Shown: positions 1 to 7,995 of the stretch, piece after piece
How the letters are laid out: every line of letters begins with the position of its first letter
Position numbering within the stretch: position 1 is the first letter of the stretch
Assembly (NCBI GenBank): GCA_016783225.1
Contig: JADHWZ010000038.1
Coordinates: forward strand, 1 to 13,834
Reading direction: 5' to 3'
DNA from: Dehalococcoidia bacterium
Lineage (GTDB): Bacteria; Chloroflexota; Dehalococcoidia; GIF9; UBA5620
Length of the DNA stretch: 13,834 nucleotides
Position numbers and translations under genes: made by a program
The notes under the pieces: generated by a model
Databases searched by the model: none
What the model saw: only the letters and a program-made list of their open reading frames with translations
What the model was told of the DNA's origin: nothing

Positions 1-1
1 C

Positions 2-391
2 CTTGAGATAGAGCCAATCAGAAAGAAGGTGGTCGGCTCACTGCCTTACGGGATGCGGAAGAGGGTTGAATTAGGGAGAGCGCTAGCGTTGCAGCCAGGA
101 ATCCTGCTGCTGGACGAGCCCATGGCAGGAATGAATCTGGAGGAGAAAGAGGACATCGCCAGATTCATTATCGATATTTTCGAGGGCCAGGGGGCAACGT
201 ATCCTGAAACGCCTGTTCTGAGAGACGGAGTCAGTTGTATTGTCCTGGTCGAGCATGATATGGGTGTAGTCATGGATATAGCTGACAGGATTGTGGTTCT
301 CGACTTCGGACGCAAGATTGCCGAAGGTACCCCTGCGGAAATCAAGACCAACCCTGACGTCATATCAGCTTACCTGGGAAAGGAAGCTTGA
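2..391 (+). CDS. livG: LivG-type ABC transporter ATP-binding protein (3' part)
   Basis: This is the C-terminal part of an ABC ATPase of the LivG family, the cytoplasmic energy unit of branched-chain or hydrophobic amino-acid-type importers. The frame is open from base 2, so the start and Walker A motif lie outside the window. Visible are the family's variant signature (LPYGMRKRVELGRALA), Walker B with LLLDEPMAGMN, the H-loop in VLVEHDMGVVMDIADR, and the typical end GTPAEIKTNPDVISAYLGKEA. Between Walker B and the H-loop there are about 13 residues more than in E. coli LivG (around GQGATYPETPVLRDG). The other transporter parts (LivH, LivM, LivK, LivF) are on the opposite strand to the right, so this subunit belongs to another transcript, either splitting one transporter or serving a second one. 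Family assignment is firm; the substrate is unknown. Confidence 0.9.
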   Translation, partial: LEIEPIRKKVVGSLPYGMRKRVELGRALALQPGILLLDEPMAGMNLEEKEDIARFIIDIFEGQGATYPETPVLRDGVSCIVLVEHDMGVVMDIADRIVVLDFGRKIAEGTPAEIKTNPDVISAYLGKEA

Positions 392-443
392 CCGTGCAGT
401 CGCGATGCGAACCCGACAATCAAGAACAAGGAGGCCTAAGAAG

Positions 444-1493
444 ATGAGTTTGAAAGAAGAAATCGTGTCCATTGCCCGCAGAATGGGTATCGACAAGGTC
501 GGCTTCACCACCAGAGAGCGTCTGGCTGACGCTCCCCCATCAGGTGACCTGGGCTACCTGCTCCCCAGCGCCAGGTCTGCCATCTCGCTGGTCGTGGCCC
601 TCGATAAGGCCGCAATAAGAGCCTACCTGAGCAAGGTGGACCAGATGGCCCACACCAGTGACCACAGAGCATCGTATATGAAGGTAATAGAGGCCGGCAC
701 AGCAATACGGGAATTGCTGAAAGACAGAGGCTACGAAGCAGAAACGTCCTGGCCGAATTTCGAATACAGAAGCGGTCAGCCGTCCCTGACACTGGTACCG
801 CCTCTATCGCACAGGTACGTGGCGGTGGCCTCGGGAATCGGCTGGGTTGGCTGGAGCGGCAACGTTATCACGCCGGAATACGGGGCCACCATATCGCTGT
901 CCTCTGTGGTGACTTCAGCAGAGCTAGAGCCCGATGAACCGATGGAGCAGCGTGATGACTCATGTAATGACTGCCATCTTTGCGCCGCGGTCTGTGCCAG
1001 CCATTTCGTTTCACCGAAGGAAGAGACCACAGTCACCATAGCCGGTCACACGTACACGCATAACAAGAAGGCTCCTAACCTGAGATGTATGGTGACCTGT
1101 GGCGGCGCCAATGGCGTGAGGGGCCGAGATGCCAAGTGGTCGACGTGGTCATATAAGGTGCTCGATTTGCCCGGGCCCGGTGATGACGAGGAGTTTGAGC
1201 GCAGGGCTCTGGAGTACGGCGAAGACCCGAACAACCGGCTACTGAGAGGACTGCTCAACGTTGACAGTTTCACCCCGCCCGACCTGGAACACGCTGATCA
1301 GTGGGTGAGTGTCCTGCGGTTTACCTGCGGCAATTGTATGCTGATCTGCTGGCCTGAATTGAAGGACATAAAGGAAAACTACCGCCTGCTTACCACTTCC
1401 GGCAGGGTAGTCAAGGGCGACACGGGACCGGTGGTAGTGCGCGATAGTGAGCTGAGTGAATCCGCTCAGTCCACTGCGGGTGCCCGAACGTAG
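444..1493 (+). CDS. QueG/reductive-dehalogenase-like double [4Fe-4S] protein
   Basis: A 349-residue protein of the broad group with a C-terminal double-cluster ferredoxin domain, which includes epoxyqueuosine reductase (QueG) and reductive dehalogenases. Cys174, 177, 180 and 184 form CX2CX2CX3C; a second set is Cys215, Cys219, Cys295, Cys298 and Cys302 (CGNCMLICWPE). The N-terminal half (IARRMGIDKVGFTT, then LLPSARSAISLVVAL) resembles the QueG-type N-terminal region. The start at 444 is set by AAGGAGG at 428-434, nine bases upstream; the frame stays open upstream into livG but has no such site there. No twin-arginine signal is seen, so it is probably cytoplasmic, unlike respiratory dehalogenases. 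It follows livG by 52 bp, likely in the same transcript, and converges with livF 33 bp away. The exact reaction cannot be told; a redox role on the imported compound is only a guess. Confidence 0.75.
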   Translation: MSLKEEIVSIARRMGIDKVGFTTRERLADAPPSGDLGYLLPSARSAISLVVALDKAAIRAYLSKVDQMAHTSDHRASYMKVIEAGTAIRELLKDRGYEAETSWPNFEYRSGQPSLTLVPPLSHRYVAVASGIGWVGWSGNVITPEYGATISLSSVVTSAELEPDEPMEQRDDSCNDCHLCAAVCASHFVSPKEETTVTIAGHTYTHNKKAPNLRCMVTCGGANGVRGRDAKWSTWSYKVLDLPGPGDDEEFERRALEYGEDPNNRLLRGLLNVDSFTPPDLEHADQWVSVLRFTCGNCMLICWPELKDIKENYRLLTTSGRVVKGDTGPVVVRDSELSESAQSTAGART

Positions 1494-1526
1494 ACGACCC
1501 GGCAACACTCCGAGGCTGTGGAAACA

Positions 1527-2318
1527 TCAGAGCCATCGCTTCCGCCTTTTGTAGTGCTTGACCAATCGGTAGCTTTTCTTGGCGCCCACCGCCGATAGCC
1601 CCATGTAGAACTCCTTCACATCCTCGTTGTTCTTGAGGAAATCGGCGCTACCGTCGAGGACCACCCGGCCGTTTTCCATGACGTAGCCGTAGTGGGCGAT
1701 ATTGAGGGCAATTCTGACATTCTGCTCCACCAGCAGGACCGATGTTTCCTTCTCTGTATTGAACCGGTGGATGATGTCGTATATCTCTTCGACCAGCATC
1801 GGCGCCAGACCCAGCGATGGCTCATCCAGCATCATAAGCTTGGGAGCAGCCATCATAGCTCTGCCGATGACAAGCATTTGCTGCTCGCCGCCGGACAGGT
1901 AGCCCGCGATGTTGCGTCGGAGATGCTTGAGGCGCGGGAAGTAGTGGTAAACCATGTCCAGGTCTTCCCTGATGGCATGACGCTCGCTGCGGTTATGAGC
2001 GCCTACCGATAGGTTCTCCTCCGTGCTGAGATGCCCGAAGACCCTTCGTCCCTCCAGTGACTGCACGATGCCCAATTTCCCTATCTCCACGGCGCTCTTG
2101 CCGTCTATTCTCTGGCCATCCCACTCGATACTGCCGTCGGTCACCTCACCCTCCTCAACTCGGAGCAGCCCGGATATTGCCTTGAGCGTAGTAGTCTTGC
2201 CGGCTCCGTTGGCCCCAAGGAGAGTGACGACAGAACCATCTTCCACTGTCATGGAGATGCCGTGCAGCACCCGCACCACATTGAGATAGACAACCTCAAT
2301 ATTGTTCAGCTTAAGCAT
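1527..2318 (-). CDS. livF: LivF-type ABC transporter ATP-binding protein
   Basis: A complete 263-residue ABC ATPase of the LivF family. Walker A is GANGAGKTT at residues 35-43, the Q-loop glutamine is in GIVQSLEGRRVF (~86), the signature LSGGEQ starts at 141, Walker B is LMMLDEPSLGL (161-171), and the switch region carries VEQN in place of the usual histidine, as is normal for LivF. The basic tail (KHYKRRKRWL) is longer than in most homologues. The ATG at 2318 has only a weak ribosome site (AGGG five bases before). It is the last gene of the minus-strand ligase-livHMKF operon and is separated from livK by a 15-bp hairpin that may lower its expression. It would pair with a LivG-type subunit, but no second ATPase gene is in this operon, so the LivG encoded at the left edge is a candidate partner. 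Confidence 0.93.
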   Translation of the reverse strand: MLKLNNIEVVYLNVVRVLHGISMTVEDGSVVTLLGANGAGKTTTLKAISGLLRVEEGEVTDGSIEWDGQRIDGKSAVEIGKLGIVQSLEGRRVFGHLSTEENLSVGAHNRSERHAIREDLDMVYHYFPRLKHLRRNIAGYLSGGEQQMLVIGRAMMAAPKLMMLDEPSLGLAPMLVEEIYDIIHRFNTEKETSVLLVEQNVRIALNIAHYGYVMENGRVVLDGSADFLKNNEDVKEFYMGLSAVGAKKSYRLVKHYKRRKRWL

Positions 2319-2333
2319 GTTGACCCTGTCGGT

Positions 2334-2368
2334 GGGGGAAGTCTCCGCCTCACGCGGAGACTTCCCCC
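2334..2368 (-). promoter_or_regulatory. Strong intercistronic hairpin between livK and livF
   Basis: A perfect 15-bp inverted repeat (arms 2334-2348 and 2354-2368, right arm GCGGAGACTTCCCCC) around a five-base loop, in the 60-bp gap between the livK stop and the livF start. On the transcribed strand it is not followed by a U-run, so it is not a standard intrinsic terminator. Known parallels suggest a 3'-end stabiliser that protects the binding-protein mRNA and lets it accumulate above the ATPase. This role is inferred. Confidence 0.7.
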
Positions 2369-2378
2369 TTGTTTACTT

Positions 2379-3668
2379 CTACTTACCAAACCATTCGAAA
2401 TCTTCGTACTTGATGAGCGGCGCATCTATCCAGTCAGTTATGGCAACGATTTCACCATTCTTGACCTGGAAGACCTTAACTGATTTCGAACCTCTGTGGT
2501 CCTCTGGATTACTGAAGTCCACCGGGCCGTGGAGACCCTCGACATCGTAGCCCTTCACGTTGCGGAAGCCGTTCATCTCGGTGGCTTCCCACGCTGCTGC
2601 GTCTCCCTTGGCCAGGACCTCGTAGTCGGTGTTCTTTACCGCCTGCCGCAGGATCTCGGCGTCGATTAGAGCTTCTGCCCAGGAAATCATGTAGTCCAGG
2701 TTGCCTTCATCGTCGGGGTGTTCGGCCTTGCAGTACTCTATCATCTTGGCCATACCAGGCACATCGTCTCCCCAGGCAACGGTGGGATACACTCCGTAGA
2801 CACCTTCCGCAATGTCAGCTCCAGCCAGATCGACTAATGCCTTGGTGAAGCTGGCATGGGCGCAGCCAATTGTTACGCCAGGATACATCCCCAGCTCATA
2901 GGCGTTCTTGAGGATGATAGCCGTGGGTGCCGGCGTGCTGGAAATGAATATGACGTCGGGGTTCTCCCCCTTGATCCGGGTCAGGCTGTCGATTTCAGAC
3001 ACGGTGGTGGCGGCATGCTCCTCGGTGGCAACAATCTCAATTCCCAGAGCATCAGCTCCAGCCCGAGCCGCATCTCTGGCTCCGTAGCCGGTGGGGTTGT
3101 TCAGCAGGTGTAGCGCCATCTTCGGTTTTCCATCCCCGTCCCAGATGTTCTCCAAGTAGTACCTGGCAAACGCTGCCCAGTCATCACCATAGTCAGGCAT
3201 CTGAGCATAAATGTGCTTGGGCGGATGGGTGCAGGCAGGAGAGCTGAAGCATGCCATTCCCGGGAATCCAGCCCTGTTGGCGATCTCCATTGAAGACGCC
3301 ATCATCTTGGACGAGTTGGTGGTGAAGAACAAACACCCGTCGTCCATCAGCTTCTTGACAATGGTGGCCGCCTTGGCGGCGTCGTAGCCATTGTCATACC
3401 AGTGCACTTCAATAGGGTATCCTTCCGCCCCACCCAGTTCCTCATTGATGTATTTGATGCAGTCCAGCTTGCCGTGCCCCATGGGGCTGCCCTTCTCGGC
3501 AGCCACCCCGGTCATACAAATGCTGAACCCCAGCTTCAGTGGTCCAGTGGGTGTCTCAACTACATCGGGTGGTGCTTCGGGCGCACACGCGCCTACAAGT
3601 GGCAGCGCAGCTATCAGCAGTACTAAAGCTGCAATGCCGATTAACACTTGGCTCCTTTGTTTCCGCAT
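2379..3668 (-). CDS. LivK-type ABC substrate-binding lipoprotein
   Basis: A 429-residue extracytoplasmic binding protein of the receptor-ligand (Peripla_BP_6, LivJ/LivK) class. A basic start and hydrophobic stretch end in the lipobox LVGAC with Cys28 as the lipidation site, followed by an Ala/Pro/Glu-rich linker and the mature domain beginning PLKLGFSICMTG. Typical features are the GSPMGHGKLDCIKYINEELGG start of the first lobe, WYDNGYDAAKAATIVKKLMDDG, and IKGENPDVIFIS in the second lobe. The ATG is preceded by a near-perfect AAGGAGGT at 3675-3682, six bases away, the best ribosome site of the operon, consistent with high expression. It lies downstream of livM and upstream of livF. The ligand cannot be read from the sequence; the class binds branched-chain or aromatic amino acids, amides and aromatic acids. 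The Phe leader upstream of the operon favours an aromatic ligand. Confidence 0.93.
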   Translation of the reverse strand: MRKQRSQVLIGIAALVLLIAALPLVGACAPEAPPDVVETPTGPLKLGFSICMTGVAAEKGSPMGHGKLDCIKYINEELGGAEGYPIEVHWYDNGYDAAKAATIVKKLMDDGCLFFTTNSSKMMASSMEIANRAGFPGMACFSSPACTHPPKHIYAQMPDYGDDWAAFARYYLENIWDGDGKPKMALHLLNNPTGYGARDAARAGADALGIEIVATEEHAATTVSEIDSLTRIKGENPDVIFISSTPAPTAIILKNAYELGMYPGVTIGCAHASFTKALVDLAGADIAEGVYGVYPTVAWGDDVPGMAKMIEYCKAEHPDDEGNLDYMISWAEALIDAEILRQAVKNTDYEVLAKGDAAAWEATEMNGFRNVKGYDVEGLHGPVDFSNPEDHRGSKSVKVFQVKNGEIVAITDWIDAPLIKYEDFEWFGK

Positions 3669-3762
3669 TCTGTGACCTCCTTTTGTTTCTAGGTTCTACT
3701 TCGTTTGCTTGCCTCTGTTAGCTACATGGCACACCTTCCTTCTTTTTTTGTGTCGTGTCCTA

Positions 3763-4812
3763 TCAATATGAGAAAGGCCATAGCCTGTAAGCGGCCTTAA
3801 ACAACATCCACCGGTGCGCCAGCCCACGGGGCTCAAGTATCAGGAACAGGACAATCACCGCGCCGAATACCATGGGGCCCAGACCTGTGGCAAAGCCAGC
3901 CGGCAGCGCCGGGAAAGCGCTTTCAAGGATCGGCGAGATGAACATCATGCCCTGCTGCAGAAGCCGAATAACAATCACCCCGAGGATAGGGCCGATGGTC
4001 GTGCCCAGACCACCGATAATCACCATGCCTATGTACAGTATTGAATCCGCGAGGGTGAAATTCTCGGCATTCATAAAGCCAACCCAGTGAGCGAACAAGC
4101 AGCCGGCTATTCCGGCAAGGAAGCAGCCGACAAAGAAGGCCAGAAGCTTGTAGTACAGCAGGTTAATCCCCATTACCTCGGCGGCCAGGTCATTGTCCCT
4201 GACAGCAACAAAGGCTCTACCCACCTTTCCCCTGACAAGGTTCTTGACGAGTAGTAGACAGACTGCCGTGATTCCCATGATCAGATAGAACTGGCTGGTC
4301 TCGCTTCTAAATTCGAGGCCCCCGATTGAGGCATACGGGACGCTCATGCCAACAAAGCCTCCCGTCACCGACCAGTGGTTGATAATCCAGATGATGATGA
4401 ACTGGGCCGCGATGGTGGTAATTGCCAGATAGAAGCCCTTAACCCGCACGGATGGAATACCGAAGATAAGCCCTACCAGTCCGGCGCTGAATCCGGAACA
4501 GACTAGCCCCGCCAGGAACGGGAACCCCAGCCTGTTGGTCAGAACAGCCGCGGTGTAGGCGCCCACGGCCATGAAGCCGGCATGGCCGATAGACAATTGC
4601 CCGCAGTATCCTATGAGTATGTTCAGTCCGCTGACAGCAATTATGGTGATGCCGATGAGGTTGGCTACCCCTAGCCAGTAGTTATTCCAGTACAGTGGGG
4701 CAGCTGCGACGACAGCCAGCAGTCCGATAAATAGCGCCCAGTGAGTCTTGGTGCGCAGGATAGCCATGTCCCTGGCATAGTCATAGTTGCGGGTACCACA
4801 GGGCAAATTCAT
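3763..4812 (-). CDS. livM: LivM-type ABC transporter permease
   Basis: A 349-residue integral membrane permease of the LivM family. After a short polar N-terminus come many hydrophobic segments, including the family block GLNILIGYCGQLSIGHAGFMAVGAYTAA in the first third, followed by VKGFYLAITTIAAQFII, the cytoplasmic loop VRDNDLAAEVMGINLLYYKLLAFFVG that contacts the ATPases, and GGLGTTIGPILG near the end. The ATG at 4812 lies four bases after livH and is preceded by GAGAGGAT within livH; an alternative ATG at residue 16 is closer to the first membrane segment but has a worse-placed ribosome site. It forms the translocation channel with LivH. Family is certain, substrate unknown. Confidence 0.93.
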   Translation of the reverse strand: MNLPCGTRNYDYARDMAILRTKTHWALFIGLLAVVAAAPLYWNNYWLGVANLIGITIIAVSGLNILIGYCGQLSIGHAGFMAVGAYTAAVLTNRLGFPFLAGLVCSGFSAGLVGLIFGIPSVRVKGFYLAITTIAAQFIIIWIINHWSVTGGFVGMSVPYASIGGLEFRSETSQFYLIMGITAVCLLLVKNLVRGKVGRAFVAVRDNDLAAEVMGINLLYYKLLAFFVGCFLAGIAGCLFAHWVGFMNAENFTLADSILYIGMVIIGGLGTTIGPILGVIVIRLLQQGMMFISPILESAFPALPAGFATGLGPMVFGAVIVLFLILEPRGLAHRWMLFKAAYRLWPFSY

Positions 4813-4816
4813 TCGG

Positions 4817-5701
4817 CTATATCCTCTCTATCCGGGTCTCTCCAAACAGACCATAGGGTTTGATAACCATCACGATTATTATGATGATGAACGGAATAAT
4901 ATCCTTGATTCCAGGCCCAATCAGCGGAGTCAGATAGCCACCGCCGAGGTTCTCGCACAGCCCGATTATTGGCCCAGCCACCATGCAGCCGACGAACGAA
5001 TTGAGACCGCCAAGTATCACTACCGAGAAGGATTTCAGCCCCGTCTCAACCAGTCCGAACGTGATGCCGCCGATCAAGGAGACAAGGACTCCGCCCACTG
5101 CGGCTACCACGCAGGCAAACATCCACGATATCGAGAAAACCCGGGTCACCGGAATGGCACAGGCCTGGACGGCTAGCTGGTCATCAGCGGTCGCCCTCAT
5201 GGCAATGCCCATCTTGTGGTACTTGAAGAACAGCGACAAAAGGCCGAATATGACCAGGGATATAGCAGCAGCCCAGACATACTCCTGGGATACGACCGCC
5301 GGTCCAATGTGGATAGGCTCCTTGGGGAAGAGACGGGGTAAAGCAGCTACACTCATGGGCCAGACGAAGTGCACCAGGCCTTCGATAAAATAGGCTATCC
5401 CCAGTGTTACCGTGATTAGAGACAGGATAGGCTGGGCGATCAACGGGCGCAGGGCGAATCTCTCGATCATCCAGCCCAGGAACAAGGCAAACAGGATGGT
5501 CAGCGGGAAGCCAAGCCAGTATGGCAACTCGGCCTGGACCAGCATCCCGTAGGTGAACCAGGAAGAAATCAGCACTAACTGTCCCAGCGCCAGGTTGGCC
5601 ACGCTGCTGGATTTCCAGATTAAGGCAAAACCCAGGGCAATCAAAGCGTAGACCATTCCTACCGCCAGGCCCGTAATTACGTATTGAAGGAACTCGGCCA
5701 T
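4817..5701 (-). CDS. livH: LivH-type ABC transporter permease
   Basis: A 294-residue membrane permease of the LivH family. It opens with the typical LQYVITGLAVGMVYALIALGFALIWKSSSV and NLALGQLVLISSWFTY, has the ATPase-coupling loop YHKMGIAMRATADDQLAVQACAI around residue 170, and GGLNSFVGCMVAGPIIGL in the last third. Two adjacent starts are possible, GTG at 5704 and ATG at 5701; ATG is chosen because AGGAAGG sits eight bases before it. The start is a few bases after the acyl-CoA synthetase stop, so the two are almost certainly translated from one mRNA. It partners LivM. Confidence 0.93.
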   Translation of the reverse strand: MAEFLQYVITGLAVGMVYALIALGFALIWKSSSVANLALGQLVLISSWFTYGMLVQAELPYWLGFPLTILFALFLGWMIERFALRPLIAQPILSLITVTLGIAYFIEGLVHFVWPMSVAALPRLFPKEPIHIGPAVVSQEYVWAAAISLVIFGLLSLFFKYHKMGIAMRATADDQLAVQACAIPVTRVFSISWMFACVVAAVGGVLVSLIGGITFGLVETGLKSFSVVILGGLNSFVGCMVAGPIIGLCENLGGGYLTPLIGPGIKDIIPFIIIIIVMVIKPYGLFGETRIERI

Positions 5702-5714
5702 CACTGCAACCTTC

Positions 5715-7646
5715 CTAAATGGCCCTCACCTTGATTTCTGTGGACACTACGCCTTTTCTGCCGTCTCTGTAAGTCACCGGCGCCTCCACGGTGACACTGT
5801 CCCTGTCGCCATACATGGCATCGATTAAATCTCTATACCGCGCTTCCATGAAGTCTCTTCTCAGCTTTCTGGTCCTGGTAAGCTCAGCTTCGTCAGGGTC
5901 GAACTCCTTGTGCAGCAGGACAAATCGCCTGACTCTCGCCCCCTCGGGCAGATAGCTGTTAACCCGCATCAAGTCCCGTTGTACCAGGTCGGCGGTCTCT
6001 TTCTTCTGAGAGAGGTCAACGAAGGTAGTGTAGGGGATGGCGCTGCGCTCCGCCCATTTGCCCACCATGGCAAAATCTATGTTCACTATGGCGCCGACAT
6101 ATTCCCTGTCCTTGCCGCCGATAACCATGGCATCCTTTATGTAGGGGCTAAACCTGAGCCTACCCTCGATATACTGGGGAGCATACTTAGTCCCTGAAGC
6201 GAGTTCTCCCATATGCTCCAGCCGGTCAAGGAATATCAGGTGTCCCCCTTCGTTGACATGGACGGCATCCCCGGTGTGGCACCATCCATCTATTACCGTG
6301 GCTGCTGTCTTCTCCGGGTCTTTGTAGTATTCACTGAAGATACAGTCACTCCTGACCAGGAGTTCACCCTCGTCGGTCAGCCTGACCTCGGTGCCGGATG
6401 CCGGCCGTCCCACGCTTTGAAAGGCGATTTCCCCCTTGCTGTGGGAAGAGATAAAACCGGCCTCTGTGCTGGCATAGGTCTGCCTGAGCTCGATGCCGAT
6501 GGCGTGAATCAGCCGGAAGGTATCCAGGCTCAGCACGGAGCTTCCCGTAACGCCAAACCTGGCCTTGCTCAACCCGAGCTTGTCCTTCAGCGGTCTGAAC
6601 AAGAACACGTAGGCTATTCCGTGCAGCGCCCGCCAGAAGAAACCTGGTTCCCTGCCCTCAAAGCTCATGTCGGCAATCTTATGCCCCACCGGGATGAACC
6701 GGTTATAGAAGAAGCGTTTCAGCGGATTGGCATCAGTCATCTTCACCTGAATCTCGCTGACCAGGCCTTCCCACTGGCGCGGCCCGTATATGATAAAGTC
6801 AGGCCCAACTTCCCGGGTGTCCTCGGCGACGGTTTCCGGCTCCTCGGGGAAGTTCAACCTGGCACCGGTGAGCAAATGGGGGATGGTGGCAAAGAAGCTG
6901 TCACCCACCCAGGCCGCCGGGAAGTTGGAGACCAGGTCATCGTTTTCATTCAATGGGTAGCGGCTAACAAAGCATTCAGCAGTGTGTATCAACGCTCTGT
7001 GGGTAAGCACCGCTCCCTTGGGCAGACCGGTGGTCCCGGAGGTATAGTAAATAAAGGCAACATCATCCCCCTTGCCCTTTTCCACGTTCTGCTCGAACAG
7101 GTCCGGATGCGTTTCCTCGTATTTCCTGCCCAGATCTACGACGTCTGTGAAGCTGATGAGAAGCGGTTCGTCGTAGTTCTTCAAGCCCTTTGGGTCCCAG
7201 TAAATCACCTTCTTCAGGGAAGGCAGCTCGCCCTCGTCTTCGAGGATTTCGAGGAACTTGTCGGTCTGCTCCTGGTCATTTGCTATGGCAAATCTTGCTC
7301 CGGAATGCTGAGCGACGTATTTCACCTCGGAGGGGATAGAGTCAACGAAAATGCCGGTGGCGATGCCTCCTGCTGCCTGAACGGCGAACTCCCCCCAGAA
7401 CCACTCGGGCTCATTGTCGCCTATGATGCACACCACATCCCCCCGTTTCAGGCCAAGGCTGATCAGGCCGAGCGAGAACCATTTCACCTTCTCGTAGCAG
7501 TCCTTCCAGCTGTATCTTCGCCAGACACCACGGTTCTTCATGCACATGGCCGTTCTCTCGCCCCATCTCTCGTGGTTGTTCTTGATAAGCTGGGGAATTG
7601 TGTCACTGCCCGTCATGCGAGCTTCATGTCTATCCATGGTGCTCAT
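5715..7646 (-). CDS. AMP-forming acyl-CoA synthetase (FadD/long-chain-like)
   Basis: A 643-residue adenylate-forming enzyme that would activate a carboxylic acid with ATP and then load it on CoA. Motifs in order from the start at 7646: the AMP-binding loop YYTSGTTGLPKG (200-211), TYASTEAG (~390-397), GWCHTGD (454-460) with LDRLEHMGELASG in place of the more usual GRxKE hinge, and the C-terminal catalytic-lysine region TRTRKLRRDFM (Lys594). The length fits long-chain or aryl acyl-CoA ligases. Upstream in-frame codons reach 7706, but that TTG lies in the U-tract of the leader terminator, so the first ATG after it is used; ATGs at 7637 and 7616 are also possible, and none has a strong ribosome site. 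It is the first gene of the ligase-livHMKF operon and lies about 60 bases beyond a Phe attenuator. This suggests it acts on a substrate brought in by the transporter. Whether that is fatty, branched or aromatic cannot be decided. Confidence 0.9.
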   Translation of the reverse strand: MSTMDRHEARMTGSDTIPQLIKNNHERWGERTAMCMKNRGVWRRYSWKDCYEKVKWFSLGLISLGLKRGDVVCIIGDNEPEWFWGEFAVQAAGGIATGIFVDSIPSEVKYVAQHSGARFAIANDQEQTDKFLEILEDEGELPSLKKVIYWDPKGLKNYDEPLLISFTDVVDLGRKYEETHPDLFEQNVEKGKGDDVAFIYYTSGTTGLPKGAVLTHRALIHTAECFVSRYPLNENDDLVSNFPAAWVGDSFFATIPHLLTGARLNFPEEPETVAEDTREVGPDFIIYGPRQWEGLVSEIQVKMTDANPLKRFFYNRFIPVGHKIADMSFEGREPGFFWRALHGIAYVFLFRPLKDKLGLSKARFGVTGSSVLSLDTFRLIHAIGIELRQTYASTEAGFISSHSKGEIAFQSVGRPASGTEVRLTDEGELLVRSDCIFSEYYKDPEKTAATVIDGWCHTGDAVHVNEGGHLIFLDRLEHMGELASGTKYAPQYIEGRLRFSPYIKDAMVIGGKDREYVGAIVNIDFAMVGKWAERSAIPYTTFVDLSQKKETADLVQRDLMRVNSYLPEGARVRRFVLLHKEFDPDEAELTRTRKLRRDFMEARYRDLIDAMYGDRDSVTVEAPVTYRDGRKGVVSTEIKVRAI

Positions 7647-7703
7647 CTTGATTGCATCGTCTTTTCTCAGATATTCCTTGCCTTGACTGCGCCAAGAGCG
7701 CAA

Positions 7704-7730
7704 CAAAAAAGGCCTCCCGCCTGGGAGGCT
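7704..7730 (-). terminator. Attenuator terminator of ligase/transporter operon
   Basis: Intrinsic terminator on the minus strand: 7-bp stem GCCTCCC (plus-strand 7712-7718) with GGGAGGC (7723-7729), four-base loop, followed by CUUUUUUG. Nine bases of its 5' arm and loop (7719-7727) are exactly complementary to 7779-7787 in the end of the leader peptide, giving a competing antiterminator. It lies between the leader peptide and the ligase start. Confidence 0.85.
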
Positions 7731-7765
7731 TTCTGCTCTGGTTGTTCTCTTCCTGCTTTTCCTTG

Positions 7766-7855
7766 CTAGGTCAATGCGCTCCCAGGCCCACCGGGGGGCC
7801 TGCTAAACTCGAAAACGAAGAAAAAGAAGCGAAAGCAACTGGCCTGATTACGCAT
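7766..7855 (-). CDS. Phe-rich leader peptide of ligase/transporter operon
   Basis: A 29-codon reading frame with ATG preceded by GAAGGTGG and ended by TAG. Its core is CFRFFFFVFEF, with seven Phe codons in ten positions (residues 8-17), like the leader peptide of E. coli pheA. The codons right after the Phe run contain CAGGCCC (segment 1, plus-strand 7796-7802), which pairs with GGGCCTG (segment 2, 7783-7789). Segment 2 overlaps the stretch that can pair with the terminator's 5' arm (segment 3). A ribosome stalled on Phe codons would cover segment 1, free segment 2 to pair with segment 3 and allow read-through; one reaching the stop would cover segment 2 and let the terminator form. Its product has no role of its own. 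23 of 29 residues match the leader before the DAHP synthase gene. Confidence 0.85.
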   Translation of the reverse strand: MRNQASCFRFFFFVFEFSRPPGGPGSALT

Positions 7856-7875
7856 TTCCACCTTCACAAATAAGG

Positions 7876-7904
7876 ATAGTACCACAATCAGAAAAGCTTG
7901 TCAA
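7876..7904 (-). promoter_or_regulatory. Promoter of ligase/transporter operon leader
   Basis: Minus-strand TTGACA (7899-7904), 17-base spacer, TACTAT (7876-7881), the latter preceded by TGG as an extended -10. Transcription would begin near 7869, about 15 bases before the leader peptide. The same promoter sequence is duplicated before the DAHP synthase leader. Confidence 0.8.
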
Positions 7905-7995
7905 CTGGTTGTATGTGCTCTGGGCAGGCCGATGAGAGCGAAGTATGCCAGTCGGGCATCATGGGCTTAACCGCTGGCGGGCGCCGGTGCGCCGT

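Larger units (their letters stand above)
7701..7904 (-). repeat. Duplicated Phe attenuator unit, copy 1
   Basis: The whole block from promoter -35 to terminator is a diverged copy of the block at 9142-9348. Conserved parts include the promoter, the first six leader codons, most of the Phe run, the last seven leader codons with the stop, and the terminator. The variable parts are the loop around segment 1 and the stretch between the leader stop and the terminator. This copy serves the ligase-livHMKF operon. Confidence 0.85.

Noticed and set aside
444..1493. Respiratory reductive dehalogenase
   Set aside because: There is no twin-arginine signal and no rdhB-like anchor gene, and the length and N-terminus fit the QueG-like group better.
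7647..7706. In-frame upstream extension of the acyl-CoA synthetase to a TTG at 7706
   Set aside because: That codon lies in the U-tract of the attenuator terminator and has no ribosome site; the ATG at 7646 is preferred.
6213..7769. A 518-codon open frame on the + strand across the acyl-CoA synthetase gene
   Set aside because: It is antisense to a gene with intact family motifs, shows no recognisable domain, and arises from codon bias of the real gene.
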